A DNA stretch of 64,000 nucleotides. It comes from Lactobacillus sp. PV034. Lineage in GTDB: Bacteria; Bacillota; Bacilli; Lactobacillales; Lactobacillaceae. Made by a program: the position numbers and the translations under genes. The first letter of the stretch is position 1; the number at the start of each line of letters is the position of its first letter. The stretch spans positions 1,307,001 to 1,371,000 of the forward strand of contig NZ_CP041982.1 in NCBI RefSeq assembly GCF_014522305.1. The letters are read 5' to 3'. This document shows, one piece after another, positions 1 to 7,862 of the stretch. The notes beneath the pieces were generated by a model, which saw nothing but the letters and a program-made list of their open reading frames with translations, ran no database searches and was not told where the DNA came from.

Positions 1-91
1 TGTTCAATGGCATCCTGAAATGTTGCATCGTGTTGTTCCATTCCAAAATAACTTATTTAAATACATTATTGATCACGCTGAAAAAAGATAA
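1..91 (+). CDS. Glutamine amidotransferase class I, C-terminal end (partial)
   Basis: Only the last 29 codons are present; the gene enters from the left edge in frame 2. The residues VQWHPE near the start are the His-x-Glu box of gamma-glutamyl-GABA hydrolase/PuuD-type class I amidotransferases, where His and Glu complete the catalytic triad. Both catalytic residues are intact here, unlike in the paralogue at 17825-18508. The stop is TAA at 89-91, and the permease gene begins 19 bases later, so the two may be co-transcribed. Confidence 0.75.
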   Translation, partial: VQWHPEMLHRVVPFQNNLFKYIIDHAEKR

Positions 92-110
92 TTAAGAAAG
101 AGAATAATAA

Positions 111-1511
111 ATGAGTAAAAGTGAAAATGATAAATTAGGTTTTTGGTCGATAGTATTCTTGGCCATTAACGCTATTATTGGTTCTGGTATTTTCTTGACG
201 CCACAAAGCGTTGTTCAACAAGCTGGTTCTAAGACCTTGTGGGTTTATTTCATCGCTGCTTTAATTGCATCTGTTTTAGCCATTTCATTTGCGGCAGCAG
301 CAAAGTACGTGACTAAGTCTGGCGCAGCTTATGCTTATGCCAAGGCTGCATTTGGTAAAAATGTTGGATTCTACATGGGAATTTTACGTTACTTTTCAGC
401 TAGTGTTGCTTGGGGAGTAATGGCAGTTGGTGTTGTTAAATCAACTATTTCTATCTTTGGTGGTGATCCTAATAATAAGTGGGGCGTTACCTGGGGATTT
501 TTGATTTTAATGGCAATTATTACGATTATCAATTTGTTTGGACAAAAAGTTTTGAAATATGTAATGAACTTGGCCACAATTGGTAAATTAGCTGCTTTAG
601 TTTTGATTATTGTAGCTGGAGTAGTTTTACTAATTATGACTGGTGCTTCTCATAATTTAGACTATGTCGATCATATTACTAGAGATGGTAAGCAAATTGT
701 TCCAACTTTGACCACTACCGGATTTGTAATGGCAGTTGTTTCTGCTTTCTATGCCTTTACAGGATTTGAATCAGTAGCTTCAGGTTCAGAGGATATGAAA
801 GAACCACAAAAGAACTTACCACGCGCTATTCCATTAGCCATTTTGGTAATTGCCGTTGTTTATATTGGGGTAGTAGCGGTTGCAATGGTTCTTAATCCGG
901 CTGCTTTGATGACAACTACACAAGTAGTTGCTATTGCTGCAATTTTTAAGAACGAAATTTTGCGTGATATTATCTTAGTTGGTGCCTTAATTTCAATGTT
1001 TGGAATTAATGTAGCTTCAAGTTTTAATGCTCCTCGTATTTTAGAAGCGATGGCAAGAGAGAAACAATTATCAGCAAGTTTAACTAAGAGAACTAAGAAC
1101 AATTTCCCAGTAAGGACTTTCTTTGTTTCAGTAGCATTGGCAATCTTAATTCCTTTAGCATTTGAATATAATATGACCAATATTATTACTTTAAGTGCGA
1201 TGGTAAGATTCTTTGGTTTCATTGTTGTGCCCTTAGCCGTAATTCAGTTCTTCAGAGGAAAGACCTCAGAGACAGTCTTAAAAGCTTCAAAGAATGTTTG
1301 GACTGACGTAGTAGCACCAGTTATTTCTATTTTATTGGTTATTTTCTTATTGGTTGAATATAATTGGAAAACCCAGTTTGGTATAGTCAATGCTAATGGG
1401 GTAGTTACTGGAATTAACTGGTATGCAATTGCGATGATTGTCTTTGGCTTTGTTATTTTACCAATTATTATGTTTATTATCTCTAAGTTTGATAAGAATA
1501 CTGAAATATAA
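111..1511 (+). CDS. APC-superfamily amino acid permease
   Basis: This 466-residue polytopic membrane protein has about 12 hydrophobic segments. The N-terminal segment reads NAIIGSGIFLTPQ, the helix-1 substrate-binding motif of APC amino acid/polyamine antiporters. A second landmark, FYAFTGFESVASGSEDMK, matches the conserved helix-6 unwound region. Proteins of this family import amino acids by proton symport or exchange them; the substrate cannot be read from the sequence. The preceding amidotransferase tail ends 19 bases upstream, suggesting linked nitrogen-compound uptake and hydrolysis. Transcription probably stops at the strong hairpin at 1621-1649. Confidence 0.9.
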   Translation: MSKSENDKLGFWSIVFLAINAIIGSGIFLTPQSVVQQAGSKTLWVYFIAALIASVLAISFAAAAKYVTKSGAAYAYAKAAFGKNVGFYMGILRYFSASVAWGVMAVGVVKSTISIFGGDPNNKWGVTWGFLILMAIITIINLFGQKVLKYVMNLATIGKLAALVLIIVAGVVLLIMTGASHNLDYVDHITRDGKQIVPTLTTTGFVMAVVSAFYAFTGFESVASGSEDMKEPQKNLPRAIPLAILVIAVVYIGVVAVAMVLNPAALMTTTQVVAIAAIFKNEILRDIILVGALISMFGINVASSFNAPRILEAMAREKQLSASLTKRTKNNFPVRTFFVSVALAILIPLAFEYNMTNIITLSAMVRFFGFIVVPLAVIQFFRGKTSETVLKASKNVWTDVVAPVISILLVIFLLVEYNWKTQFGIVNANGVVTGINWYAIAMIVFGFVILPIIMFIISKFDKNTEI

Positions 1512-1548
1512 AACAGTAATTTATTAGTTTATTTTTAAGAAAATTGAG

Positions 1549-1554
1549 TATAAT
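1549..1554 (+). promoter_or_regulatory. Candidate -10 box TATAAT for a small RNA
   Basis: A perfect TATAAT lies 38 bases after the permease stop. The -35 region is weak (TAGTTT at 18 bases spacing). A start site near 1561 would fall exactly at the first base of a stem-loop. Confidence 0.4.
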
Positions 1555-1560
1555 AAAATG

Positions 1561-1649
1561 TAATAGATTTAATCTATTACTGGATGCCGTTTTATGGTGT
1601 CTAATAATTTAATAAGCTTGGGCTCTTGCTAGTGCAAGAGCCTTTTTTT
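1561..1649 (+). ncRNA. Candidate small RNA of three hairpins
   Basis: Between the permease and the CPBP gene, a TATAAT is followed by three consecutive stem-loops: TAATAGATTTAATCTATTA at 1561-1579, a wobble-containing stem around GATGCC/GGTGTC at about 1582-1601, and a GC-rich terminator. There is no open reading frame. It could be a roughly 90-nt independent RNA, or simply the 3' end of the permease transcript. I do not recognise it as a known riboswitch class. Confidence 0.35.
1621..1649 (+). terminator. Rho-independent terminator
   Basis: Nine-base perfect stem GGCTCTTGC/GCAAGAGCC with a TAGT loop, followed by seven T residues. It ends the permease transcript and/or the candidate small RNA. 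Confidence 0.9.
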
Positions 1650-1756
1650 GTAGTAAAAAATAATTTTGGCCAATAAATAACACTATTGGGTCTTTATTTA
1701 AAAGTGAAAATTTTATATACTCAAAGTCACCTCAAATATGGGAGACGAAATTACTA

Positions 1757-2941
1757 ATGAAAAAGTATTGGAAAAATTACCTAATCGCTGAAATAGTTAT
1801 TGGAGCAATTATTATTTCATTGGGAGAATTACTTGGTAATAAACAAAATTCAACAAAGATTATTTTATTAGTAACAATCATTGTCGACCTAGTAGCCCTC
1901 TATGTCCGAAATATTCCGGCAAAATTAGCAATCTTGTTACGATGGATTTTAATTTTTACTGTTCCAATTGTTTTACAAGGAGCATGGAAGTTAGCATATC
2001 AATTTTTGGTAAAACACTTCTCTAATGCTGAGATTTTAATTTCTATTATCTTTTTTGTAATTTATCTTGTGTTAGATATTCCCTTTGTAGTTGGTGTAGT
2101 AAGTAAAGTAAAATGGACAATTCCACGACTAATTGCAGTGGGTTGGTTAATGGAAATAATTTTTGCAACACCGACTATTAAAGGAACGGATAAAATAATT
2201 CATCAGACGATGTCAAATGGATTATTAGCTGCAATCGCATTTGTGATCACGGGATGCTATTTGGCACAAGCTTGGGGGTTCAAGTTTAATCCAGATTTAA
2301 AATTTATTAAGAGTCAAAATTTTTCGTATCTTGTATTAATTGCCCTAATAGTTTATGGAATTTGGGACATTATTTGGAATGACTTTGGTGCTAATGGGAA
2401 TACAGTAGCCTCTGTATTCCTATCTTATGGTGCAGCTCCTATGAAGTTTACTTATAACAGTTTTGCATCTGCACTAGAAGCAGGAATTTTAGAAGAAATG
2501 ATGCGCTATTTGAATATCATTATCTTGCTATATGGGTTACGAAATTATAAAAATCGTGTTAATCTAACTATTTTGATTAGTGCAGGCTTATTTGGCTTAT
2601 CTCACTTAAGTAATCTGGGTTGGCAAGATCTTGGCTCTACGCTTGATCAAATTGCTACTACTTTTGCAGCAGGATTATATTTGGGGATTTTATACCTTTA
2701 TAGTGGTAAGTTATGGTTACCAATGATTGAACATTTTTGTTTAGATTTTTTTGTTTTTGTGCAAGAAGGTGGAGATTTGCCTAGTAAATGGACAAATGAC
2801 CCTGTTACTTGGACAATTTTGCTGGTTTCTGTAGTTGCACCAGTGATTGTTTACATTTGGATGATGTTTGGTAAGCGACAGCAAGTATTAGAAGAAAATG
2901 CGAAACGAATAGTTGCACCGATGTTTGAACAAACAGAATAA
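1757..2941 (+). CDS. CPBP-family intramembrane metalloprotease
   Basis: This 394-residue membrane protein has about ten hydrophobic segments. The C-terminal half carries the three motifs of the CPBP (Abi/CAAX protease) family: ILEEMMRY (glutamate motif, here EExxR rather than the usual EExxxR), FGLSHL (FxxxH) and HFCLDF (HxxxD). These residues would coordinate the catalytic metal in the membrane. Relatives process prenylated or secreted peptides, and in lactobacilli often give bacteriocin self-immunity or peptide maturation. GGGAG precedes the ATG by about ten bases. A peptide ORF and ABC-2 exporter lie just downstream, so a role in peptide handling is possible but inferred. Confidence 0.85.
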   Translation: MKKYWKNYLIAEIVIGAIIISLGELLGNKQNSTKIILLVTIIVDLVALYVRNIPAKLAILLRWILIFTVPIVLQGAWKLAYQFLVKHFSNAEILISIIFFVIYLVLDIPFVVGVVSKVKWTIPRLIAVGWLMEIIFATPTIKGTDKIIHQTMSNGLLAAIAFVITGCYLAQAWGFKFNPDLKFIKSQNFSYLVLIALIVYGIWDIIWNDFGANGNTVASVFLSYGAAPMKFTYNSFASALEAGILEEMMRYLNIIILLYGLRNYKNRVNLTILISAGLFGLSHLSNLGWQDLGSTLDQIATTFAAGLYLGILYLYSGKLWLPMIEHFCLDFFVFVQEGGDLPSKWTNDPVTWTILLVSVVAPVIVYIWMMFGKRQQVLEENAKRIVAPMFEQTE

Positions 2942-2948
2942 TTATTCT

Positions 2949-2979
2949 AAAAGACGTTAATTAAAATTAACGCCTTTTA
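2949..2979 (+). terminator. Rho-independent terminator
   Basis: Stem AAAGACGTTAAT/ATTAACGCCTTT with one mismatch, followed by a T-rich tract. It closes the CPBP gene. Confidence 0.75.
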
Positions 2980-3006
2980 TTTTGAATAAAATAAAACTAA
3001 GAAATA

Positions 3007-3035
3007 TTGACATAATTTAAAAATAAAATTAATAT
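3007..3035 (+). promoter_or_regulatory. Sigma-70 type promoter for peptide ORF and ABC-2 exporter
   Basis: Consensus -35 TTGACA (3007-3012), 17-base spacer, -10 TAATAT (3030-3035). Transcription would start near 3042 and read the 32-codon ORF and then the three exporter genes. Confidence 0.75.
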
Positions 3036-3083
3036 ATTTTAATAAAAATAAATTTAATTTTAATAATATGAATGGAGAAGCAT

Positions 3084-3182
3084 ATGAGTGCAATTGAATT
3101 AGTAAAAACAAAAGTTAGAAATTATGTTAATAGAAAGAATATGTACAGGATAAAGAATGACAAATATATTATTAGAAGCTAA
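3084..3182 (+). CDS. 32-residue cationic peptide or leader ORF upstream of ABC exporter
   Basis: ATG at 3084 is preceded by GGAG with a six-base gap, a better ribosome site than most neighbours have. The product is 32 residues, starting MSAIELVKTKVRNYV, rich in Lys/Arg (nine of 32) and without cysteine. It overlaps the exporter ATPase start by 26 bases in another frame. Such a layout fits either a translated leader that couples or attenuates exporter translation, or a small cationic (leaderless-bacteriocin-like) peptide exported or resisted by the following ABC proteins. I do not recognise a family. Confidence 0.5.
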   Translation: MSAIELVKTKVRNYVNRKNMYRIKNDKYIIRS

Positions 3183-3924
3183 TCATATTAAGCGTGACTT
3201 TAAGGAAAAAGATAAAGTTTTTCACGCAGTAAAAGATATCAGTTTTGATTTACATGAAAGTGAAGTTATTTCCTTTATTGGACCTAATGGAGCAGGAAAA
3301 ACTACACTTTTAAAATCTATTTCTAATTATTTAGTTCCAACAGCAGGAGCTATCGAAGTTATGGGAATTAATCTTCTTAAAGAGCCACGCAAGGCAAGGA
3401 GAAAAATGGGTGTCGTTTTTGGTGGAGATCGTGGTTTTTATAATAATGCGACTGCCAGAGAAAATTTACGATTTTTTGGAAGATTACTAGACGTTAAAGA
3501 AAAAGAATTAAACCAAAATGTAGAAGAGGCGTTAGAAACTGTAGAATTGGCTAATGTTGGTGATAAAAAAGCCGGTACTTTTTCTAAAGGGATGCTCCAA
3601 AGATTACATATTGCTCGTGGTTTAGTTAATAATCCCAAAATATTAATGCTCGATGAGCCGACTGCAGGATTAGATGTTGAAGCAGTTTATGAGATTCGAG
3701 CACTTGTTAAAAAGTTAAAAGAACAAGGTCATGGAATTATATTAACTAGTCATGATATGGCAGATATTGAGAACTTAGCGGATAGGATTTTTCTGATTGG
3801 TGGAGGAGAAATTCATTTTAGCGGAGATATAGGCGCACTAAAGGAATTTGCAAAAGTAAACCAAAATGAAAGTCTGGAAAAAACTTATTTGCAAGTGGCA
3901 GATCAATTAAAAAGGAGAGATTAA
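3157..3924 (+). CDS. ABC-2 type transporter ATP-binding protein
   Basis: The 255-residue ATPase has Walker A GPNGAGKT (about residues 43-50), signature FSKGMLQR in place of LSGGQ, Walker B ILMLDEPT and a switch histidine in TSHDM. It is the energy-coupling subunit for the two membrane proteins that follow at once (2 bases, then a 1-base overlap). The variant FSKGM signature is typical of ABC-2 drug, lipid or peptide exporters of the CcmA/NatA type. AGGA five bases before the ATG decides the start, which lies inside the upstream peptide ORF. Direction is inferred to be export; the substrate is unknown. Confidence 0.88.
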   Translation: MTNILLEANHIKRDFKEKDKVFHAVKDISFDLHESEVISFIGPNGAGKTTLLKSISNYLVPTAGAIEVMGINLLKEPRKARRKMGVVFGGDRGFYNNATARENLRFFGRLLDVKEKELNQNVEEALETVELANVGDKKAGTFSKGMLQRLHIARGLVNNPKILMLDEPTAGLDVEAVYEIRALVKKLKEQGHGIILTSHDMADIENLADRIFLIGGGEIHFSGDIGALKEFAKVNQNESLEKTYLQVADQLKRRD

Positions 3925-3925
3925 T

Positions 3926-4663
3926 ATGCAAAGATTTCTTCATTTAATTGGTTTTCAAGTCAAAGAATATGTAAAAAATACATATTTTGTAAATTTAGTC
4001 TTAATTCAGACCAGCATGATGATGCTTTATGAATACTTAGCTCATTATGTTCATCATGATTATTCAGGACAAGAGTGGTTGATAGCTGGAGTAATTGGAT
4101 TATGGGCTTCTTGTACTACCAGTGGCGGAGCACTAGGTTTTCAAAGATTCCAAGGAACCTTGCCTCATCTTTTAAATGGGGCATTACCACCATTTGAAAT
4201 TTTACTAGCTACTCTAGCACCAGCTGCTATTTATGGTTTGGTTGCCTTCCCTTTGTCGGCTTTAGAGGCATTTATTTTAGGGATTCCAGTAAACTATTTA
4301 AGCTGGCAACTTTTACTAGGTATTGTAGTCTTGTGGTTTACAGCGACAGTTCTTAGTTATGTAGTCAGTTTGATTTTTGTTTTATCAAAGCATGCGATGC
4401 AATATGAAGAGTTATTGTTATTGCCAATCTTACTATTATCAGGATTTTTAACTATTCCGCCAGTTTTACTGCCTTATCTGGAACCGTTTCAGCTGCTAAG
4501 TCCTTTGACTTTGCCGATTCAGATTATTTATCATCAGGCAGTTAAACCGATAACGATAATTTTTTATTTTTTGATTATTATCTTGTTTATTTTAAGTGCA
4601 TTGAAAATGACTAATGTAATAATTCAAAGAGCAATAAAAGAAAATAGGTTGGAGATCTTCTAA
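3926..4663 (+). CDS. ABC-2 type transporter permease (first subunit)
   Basis: This 245-residue integral membrane protein has about six hydrophobic segments and a short cytoplasmic N-terminus. It follows the ATPase by two bases and its last base overlaps the next permease. Size and topology are those of ABC-2 permeases that pair with a CcmA-like ATPase. The stretch GFLTIPPVLLPYLEPFQLLSPLTLP resembles the conserved loop before the last helices of this class. It probably forms a heterodimeric channel with the product of 4663-5373. Confidence 0.8.
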   Translation: MQRFLHLIGFQVKEYVKNTYFVNLVLIQTSMMMLYEYLAHYVHHDYSGQEWLIAGVIGLWASCTTSGGALGFQRFQGTLPHLLNGALPPFEILLATLAPAAIYGLVAFPLSALEAFILGIPVNYLSWQLLLGIVVLWFTATVLSYVVSLIFVLSKHAMQYEELLLLPILLLSGFLTIPPVLLPYLEPFQLLSPLTLPIQIIYHQAVKPITIIFYFLIIILFILSALKMTNVIIQRAIKENRLEIF

Positions 4664-5373
4664 TGAAAAATTATCGTATAACTTTTAAATCAATCGGAAA
4701 TTTTGATAGTGTTCCTACTGTAGTGGTAACTTATTTAATTTTACCTATCGTTTCGTTAATCATGTTATTGTTGATTGCGTTTAGTGGGAACCAAGATTAT
4801 ACTCGTATCTTGCTTGGAAGTTTAATGGATACGGGAATGGCAACTATCATTGGGGTAATTGTTGGTAGCTTTGTAATGGACCAAAATTTAGGAGTAAGTG
4901 AAGAAATAATTTCGATTAAACCTAAATTTGGGAATTATTGGCTTCCTAAAATATTGATTGCCTTTGGAGTAATGGTAGTTGAAGTTATTGTGTTAATGTT
5001 AATTGGCTTATCATTTTTACATCAGTTAAATTTACTGCCAAAGGTATTAATTTCTTTACTCTTTTTTGGAGTAATAGCAATTATTTTAGGGTATATTTCG
5101 GCAATTGCTGGGAGAGGAAAGGAAAATCCTTATTGGCTTTCTAACTTTTTAATTGGTGTCATTATAATTTTGTCAGGTGTAATTATTCCGGTAACGCAAT
5201 ATCCTTTGTGGTTAAAAGTAGTAGCTGACTTATTTCCAATGAGTAACATTTTAAATTGGATTCAATCAGAGTATTGTTTTAATCAAGAATTGTTAGTCAT
5301 TATTTGGAAGTTATTAGCCTGGTATTTAGTAGCTTTGATTTTTAATAAAATTCAAACAAAGAAATCAAGATAA
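4663..5373 (+). CDS. ABC-2 type transporter permease (second subunit)
   Basis: This 236-residue protein has about six hydrophobic segments and ends in a basic tail. The ATG overlaps the last base of the previous stop codon, so the two permeases are translationally coupled. The motif PVTQYPLWLKVVADLFPMSNILNW near the C-terminus matches the ABC-2 permease loop (YP..L..i....P..). It is the last gene of the exporter operon; a bidirectional terminator follows. Confidence 0.8.
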   Translation: MKNYRITFKSIGNFDSVPTVVVTYLILPIVSLIMLLLIAFSGNQDYTRILLGSLMDTGMATIIGVIVGSFVMDQNLGVSEEIISIKPKFGNYWLPKILIAFGVMVVEVIVLMLIGLSFLHQLNLLPKVLISLLFFGVIAIILGYISAIAGRGKENPYWLSNFLIGVIIILSGVIIPVTQYPLWLKVVADLFPMSNILNWIQSEYCFNQELLVIIWKLLAWYLVALIFNKIQTKKSR

Positions 5374-5380
5374 AAAGAAA

Positions 5381-5411
5381 ATCACGTACTACAAAAGTAC
5401 GTGATTTTTTA
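5381..5411. terminator. Bidirectional terminator between exporter operon and asnA
   Basis: Perfect ten-base stem ATCACGTACT/AGTACGTGAT with a five-base loop, A-rich on the left and T-rich on the right. It serves both convergent transcripts. Confidence 0.9.
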
Positions 5412-5417
5412 TTGCAA

Positions 5418-6428
5418 TTAAAGTAATTGAATATTGTTAGCTTCACAAGCTTCTACCATGTCCTTTGGCCAAATACTTGCCTGCACTTCGCCAATATGTG
5501 CTTTTCCTAAAAGTAACATACATAAGCGAGACTGACCGATTCCTCCACCAATTGTATATGGTAGTTCACCATTTAAGAGCATTTGGTGGAAAGGAAGAGA
5601 TAATCTTTCTTCTGCATCGGCTTTCTTTAACTGGCTGCGTAAACTATCTTCACTGACGCGAATACCCATAGATGAAATTTCTAGTTTACGTTGTAATGGC
5701 TCATACCAGAAAATTAAGTCACCATTTAGTTCCCAATCATCATAGTCGGGTGCACGACCATCATGTGGTTGATTGCTACGTTTTAATTTATCACCAATTT
5801 TCATCAAAAAGACAGCTTTTTCTTCTTGAGCAATTCGATCTTCACGTTCCTCAGGACTTAATTCTGGCCAGCGATCCTCTAATTCTTGTGTAGTTACAAA
5901 AGATACATGTCCAGGTAAGTGATAAGTTGAGCTAGGGTAACGACTAGCAACAACTTTTTCAGTCTTCTTGATTGCTTTAAAAATTTGGTTAACTGTTACT
6001 TCAAGAGTACTAATATTTCTTTCACTTTTTCTAATGATTTTTTCCCAGTCCCATTGATCTACGTAAATGGAATGGAAGTTATCTAAGTCTTCATCACGAC
6101 GAATAGCATTCATATTAGTATAAAGGCCCTCATGAACTCTAAAACCGTACTTTTTAAGAGCGAGGCGTTTCCATTTAGCAAGTGAATGAACAATTTCAAT
6201 TTCAGCATCAGGGATAGCTTTCATGTCAAAGCCAACAGGCCGTTCTACACCATTTAAGTTATCATTAAGTCCAGTAGCCTTATCAACGAATAAAGGAGCT
6301 GACATTCTTTGTACATTTAGCTGTGAAGCTAATTCGGCTTGAAAAGTATCTCTAATGCAGACAATTGCTGCTTCAGTATCACGAATAGTTAAAGTAGGTT
6401 GATAATCTTTTGGTAAAATTAAACTCAT
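5418..6428 (-). CDS. asnA: Aspartate--ammonia ligase (asparagine synthetase A)
   Basis: The 336-residue protein makes L-asparagine from L-aspartate, ammonia and ATP in the cytoplasm. It belongs to the class II aminoacyl-tRNA-synthetase-like fold. Landmarks are the N-terminal [36 protein letters not shown] in the middle, and the C-terminal [21 protein letters not shown], the class II motif-3-like ATP site. Length equals that of characterised AsnA proteins. It is expressed alone behind a T-box leader (6463-6735), so it should be induced when charged tRNA-Asn falls. Confidence 0.96.
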   Translation of the reverse strand: MSLILPKDYQPTLTIRDTEAAIVCIRDTFQAELASQLNVQRMSAPLFVDKATGLNDNLNGVERPVGFDMKAIPDAEIEIVHSLAKWKRLALKKYGFRVHEGLYTNMNAIRRDEDLDNFHSIYVDQWDWEKIIRKSERNISTLEVTVNQIFKAIKKTEKVVASRYPSSTYHLPGHVSFVTTQELEDRWPELSPEEREDRIAQEEKAVFLMKIGDKLKRSNQPHDGRAPDYDDWELNGDLIFWYEPLQRKLEISSMGIRVSEDSLRSQLKKADAEERLSLPFHQMLLNGELPYTIGGGIGQSRLCMLLLGKAHIGEVQASIWPKDMVEACEANNIQLL

Positions 6429-6462
6429 ATTTTTCTCCCTCAGTTAAAATTTAGGAGAAAAG

Positions 6463-6735
6463 AAAAGCCCTTCACTCCTGAATAGTTCAGGACGAAAGGC
6501 TTTTTCCGCGGTACCACCTAAATTGCCTAGTATAAACTAGACCGACTTAATAGAATACAATCATATTCTACCGGCTAGGTAACGTACCGGTGACGACTTC
6601 ACTTACTTTAAAAATATTTCGGTGAGCTGCTAGAGAAGTGTTTTTCGATAAGTTAGGGTCTACTAGTTTTTCACTACCACTAGTTCACTGCAAGAATAAC
6701 TTATTTACTCGTCTTCTTTATTGCATTTAGAAATT
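6463..6735 (-). promoter_or_regulatory. T-box leader controlling asnA
   Basis: Read on the minus strand, the leader contains the conserved T-box GGTGGTACCGCGG (complement of 6506-6518). It is followed directly by a terminator hairpin whose stem is formed by AAAGCC...GGCTTTT (6463-6505). Further upstream is stem I, whose base pairs AATAAGTT near 6700 with AACTTAT near 6650. An AAC triplet at complement 6652-6654 fits an asparagine specifier codon, though I assign it by eye. Uncharged tRNA-Asn would stabilise the antiterminator and allow asnA expression. This accounts for most of the 447-base gap before 6876. Confidence 0.92.
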
Positions 6736-6875
6736 GAATTATTATTGTTTATATTAAAGCTCATTTAAATAAAAAAATCAACAGTTAATATAATAAATTA
6801 TTTAAAAATCTTGGTTGAGTTTAACGATTTTTTTTTGTTAAGATTAGGAGTAATGATTTTAAAGGACTGAAAATA

Positions 6876-7796
6876 ATGAAGAATAAAAAAAGATTATGGA
6901 CTTTTTTAGCTGCGCTTGCCTGTGTGTTTTGGGGAATATCTGGTCTTTTTGCAAAAGGACTTTTTAATATTAGTTCTGAAATTACACCAATCTGGGTTAC
7001 GCAAGTAAGGATGATTGTAAGTGGAATTTTACTTTTAATCTTTGCCCAAGTTACAGGGAAAAAACCACTGAAGACGGTAACTAATAGAAAAGATGCAATT
7101 ACTGTCTTTTCGTATGGTTTATTGGGTTTAGTACCAGTACAATTTTGTTACTTTATGGTAGTGCAAGAAGCTAATGCTTCAATTGCGACAATTTTGCAAT
7201 TTGTTGGTCCATTTTTTGTTATGTTTTACATGGTTTTCTTTGAACATCAAATTTTACGTAAAATTGATCTGTTAGCAGCTATTTTTGCCTTTGTTGGGGT
7301 TTTCTTTTTAGCTACTCATGGTCACTTTAATGAATTGTCTTTATCGCCAAGTATTTTATTTTGGGGATTTTTATCAGCCATTGGAGTTGCTACTAATACA
7401 CTTATTCCGCGAAGATTACTAGATCATACCTCAAGCATTGTCGTTACAGGTTGGGGGTTGTTAGCGGCTGGAATTGCACTTTTTATTGCTCATCCAGTTT
7501 GGCCAAAATTACCAGCAAATATGACTATCTTTTGGTTGATGTTGGGAGTAATTGTTATTGGAACTTTAATTCCATTCCAGTGGATGATGGGTGCCCTTCG
7601 TTATATTCAACCTTCTACTGCAACTTTATTAGATGCTTTTGAACCAGTATCAGCTACAATTGGATCAGTAATTATTTTTGGGTTAGTAATGGCACCAATT
7701 GATTGGCTAGGTTCAGTAATGATTATTTTGGCAGTTCTTGCCTTAAGCTGGCAACCTAATGAAGCCAAACAATTAAAAGAAGAAGAGAAAGAATAA
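6876..7796 (+). CDS. EamA/DMT-family transporter
   Basis: This 306-residue protein has ten hydrophobic segments arranged as two EamA repeats (about residues 10-145 and 160-295). The first repeat begins FLAALACVFWGISGLFAKGL, and the second ends with DAFEPVSATIGSVIIFG, both typical of drug/metabolite exporters. AAGGACTG precedes the ATG. The gene stands alone, divergent from the asnA leader and convergent with the SLAP protein; the substrate is unknown. Confidence 0.88.
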   Translation: MKNKKRLWTFLAALACVFWGISGLFAKGLFNISSEITPIWVTQVRMIVSGILLLIFAQVTGKKPLKTVTNRKDAITVFSYGLLGLVPVQFCYFMVVQEANASIATILQFVGPFFVMFYMVFFEHQILRKIDLLAAIFAFVGVFFLATHGHFNELSLSPSILFWGFLSAIGVATNTLIPRRLLDHTSSIVVTGWGLLAAGIALFIAHPVWPKLPANMTIFWLMLGVIVIGTLIPFQWMMGALRYIQPSTATLLDAFEPVSATIGSVIIFGLVMAPIDWLGSVMIILAVLALSWQPNEAKQLKEEEKE

Positions 7797-7812
7797 TAAA
7801 ATCTGGAAAATA

Positions 7813-7843
7813 AAAAACCTGAAAGCTTAGCTTTCAGGTTTTT
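7813..7843. terminator. Bidirectional terminator
   Basis: Perfect 13-base stem AAAAACCTGAAAG/CTTTCAGGTTTTT with a five-base loop, between convergent genes. Confidence 0.92.
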
Positions 7844-7862
7844 GTTTAAGTCAAATTATAGT

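Noticed and set aside
860..1222. 120-residue minus-strand reading frame inside the permease gene
   Set aside because: No ribosome site, no recognisable domain, and it lies opposite a clear APC permease; a shadow of codon bias.
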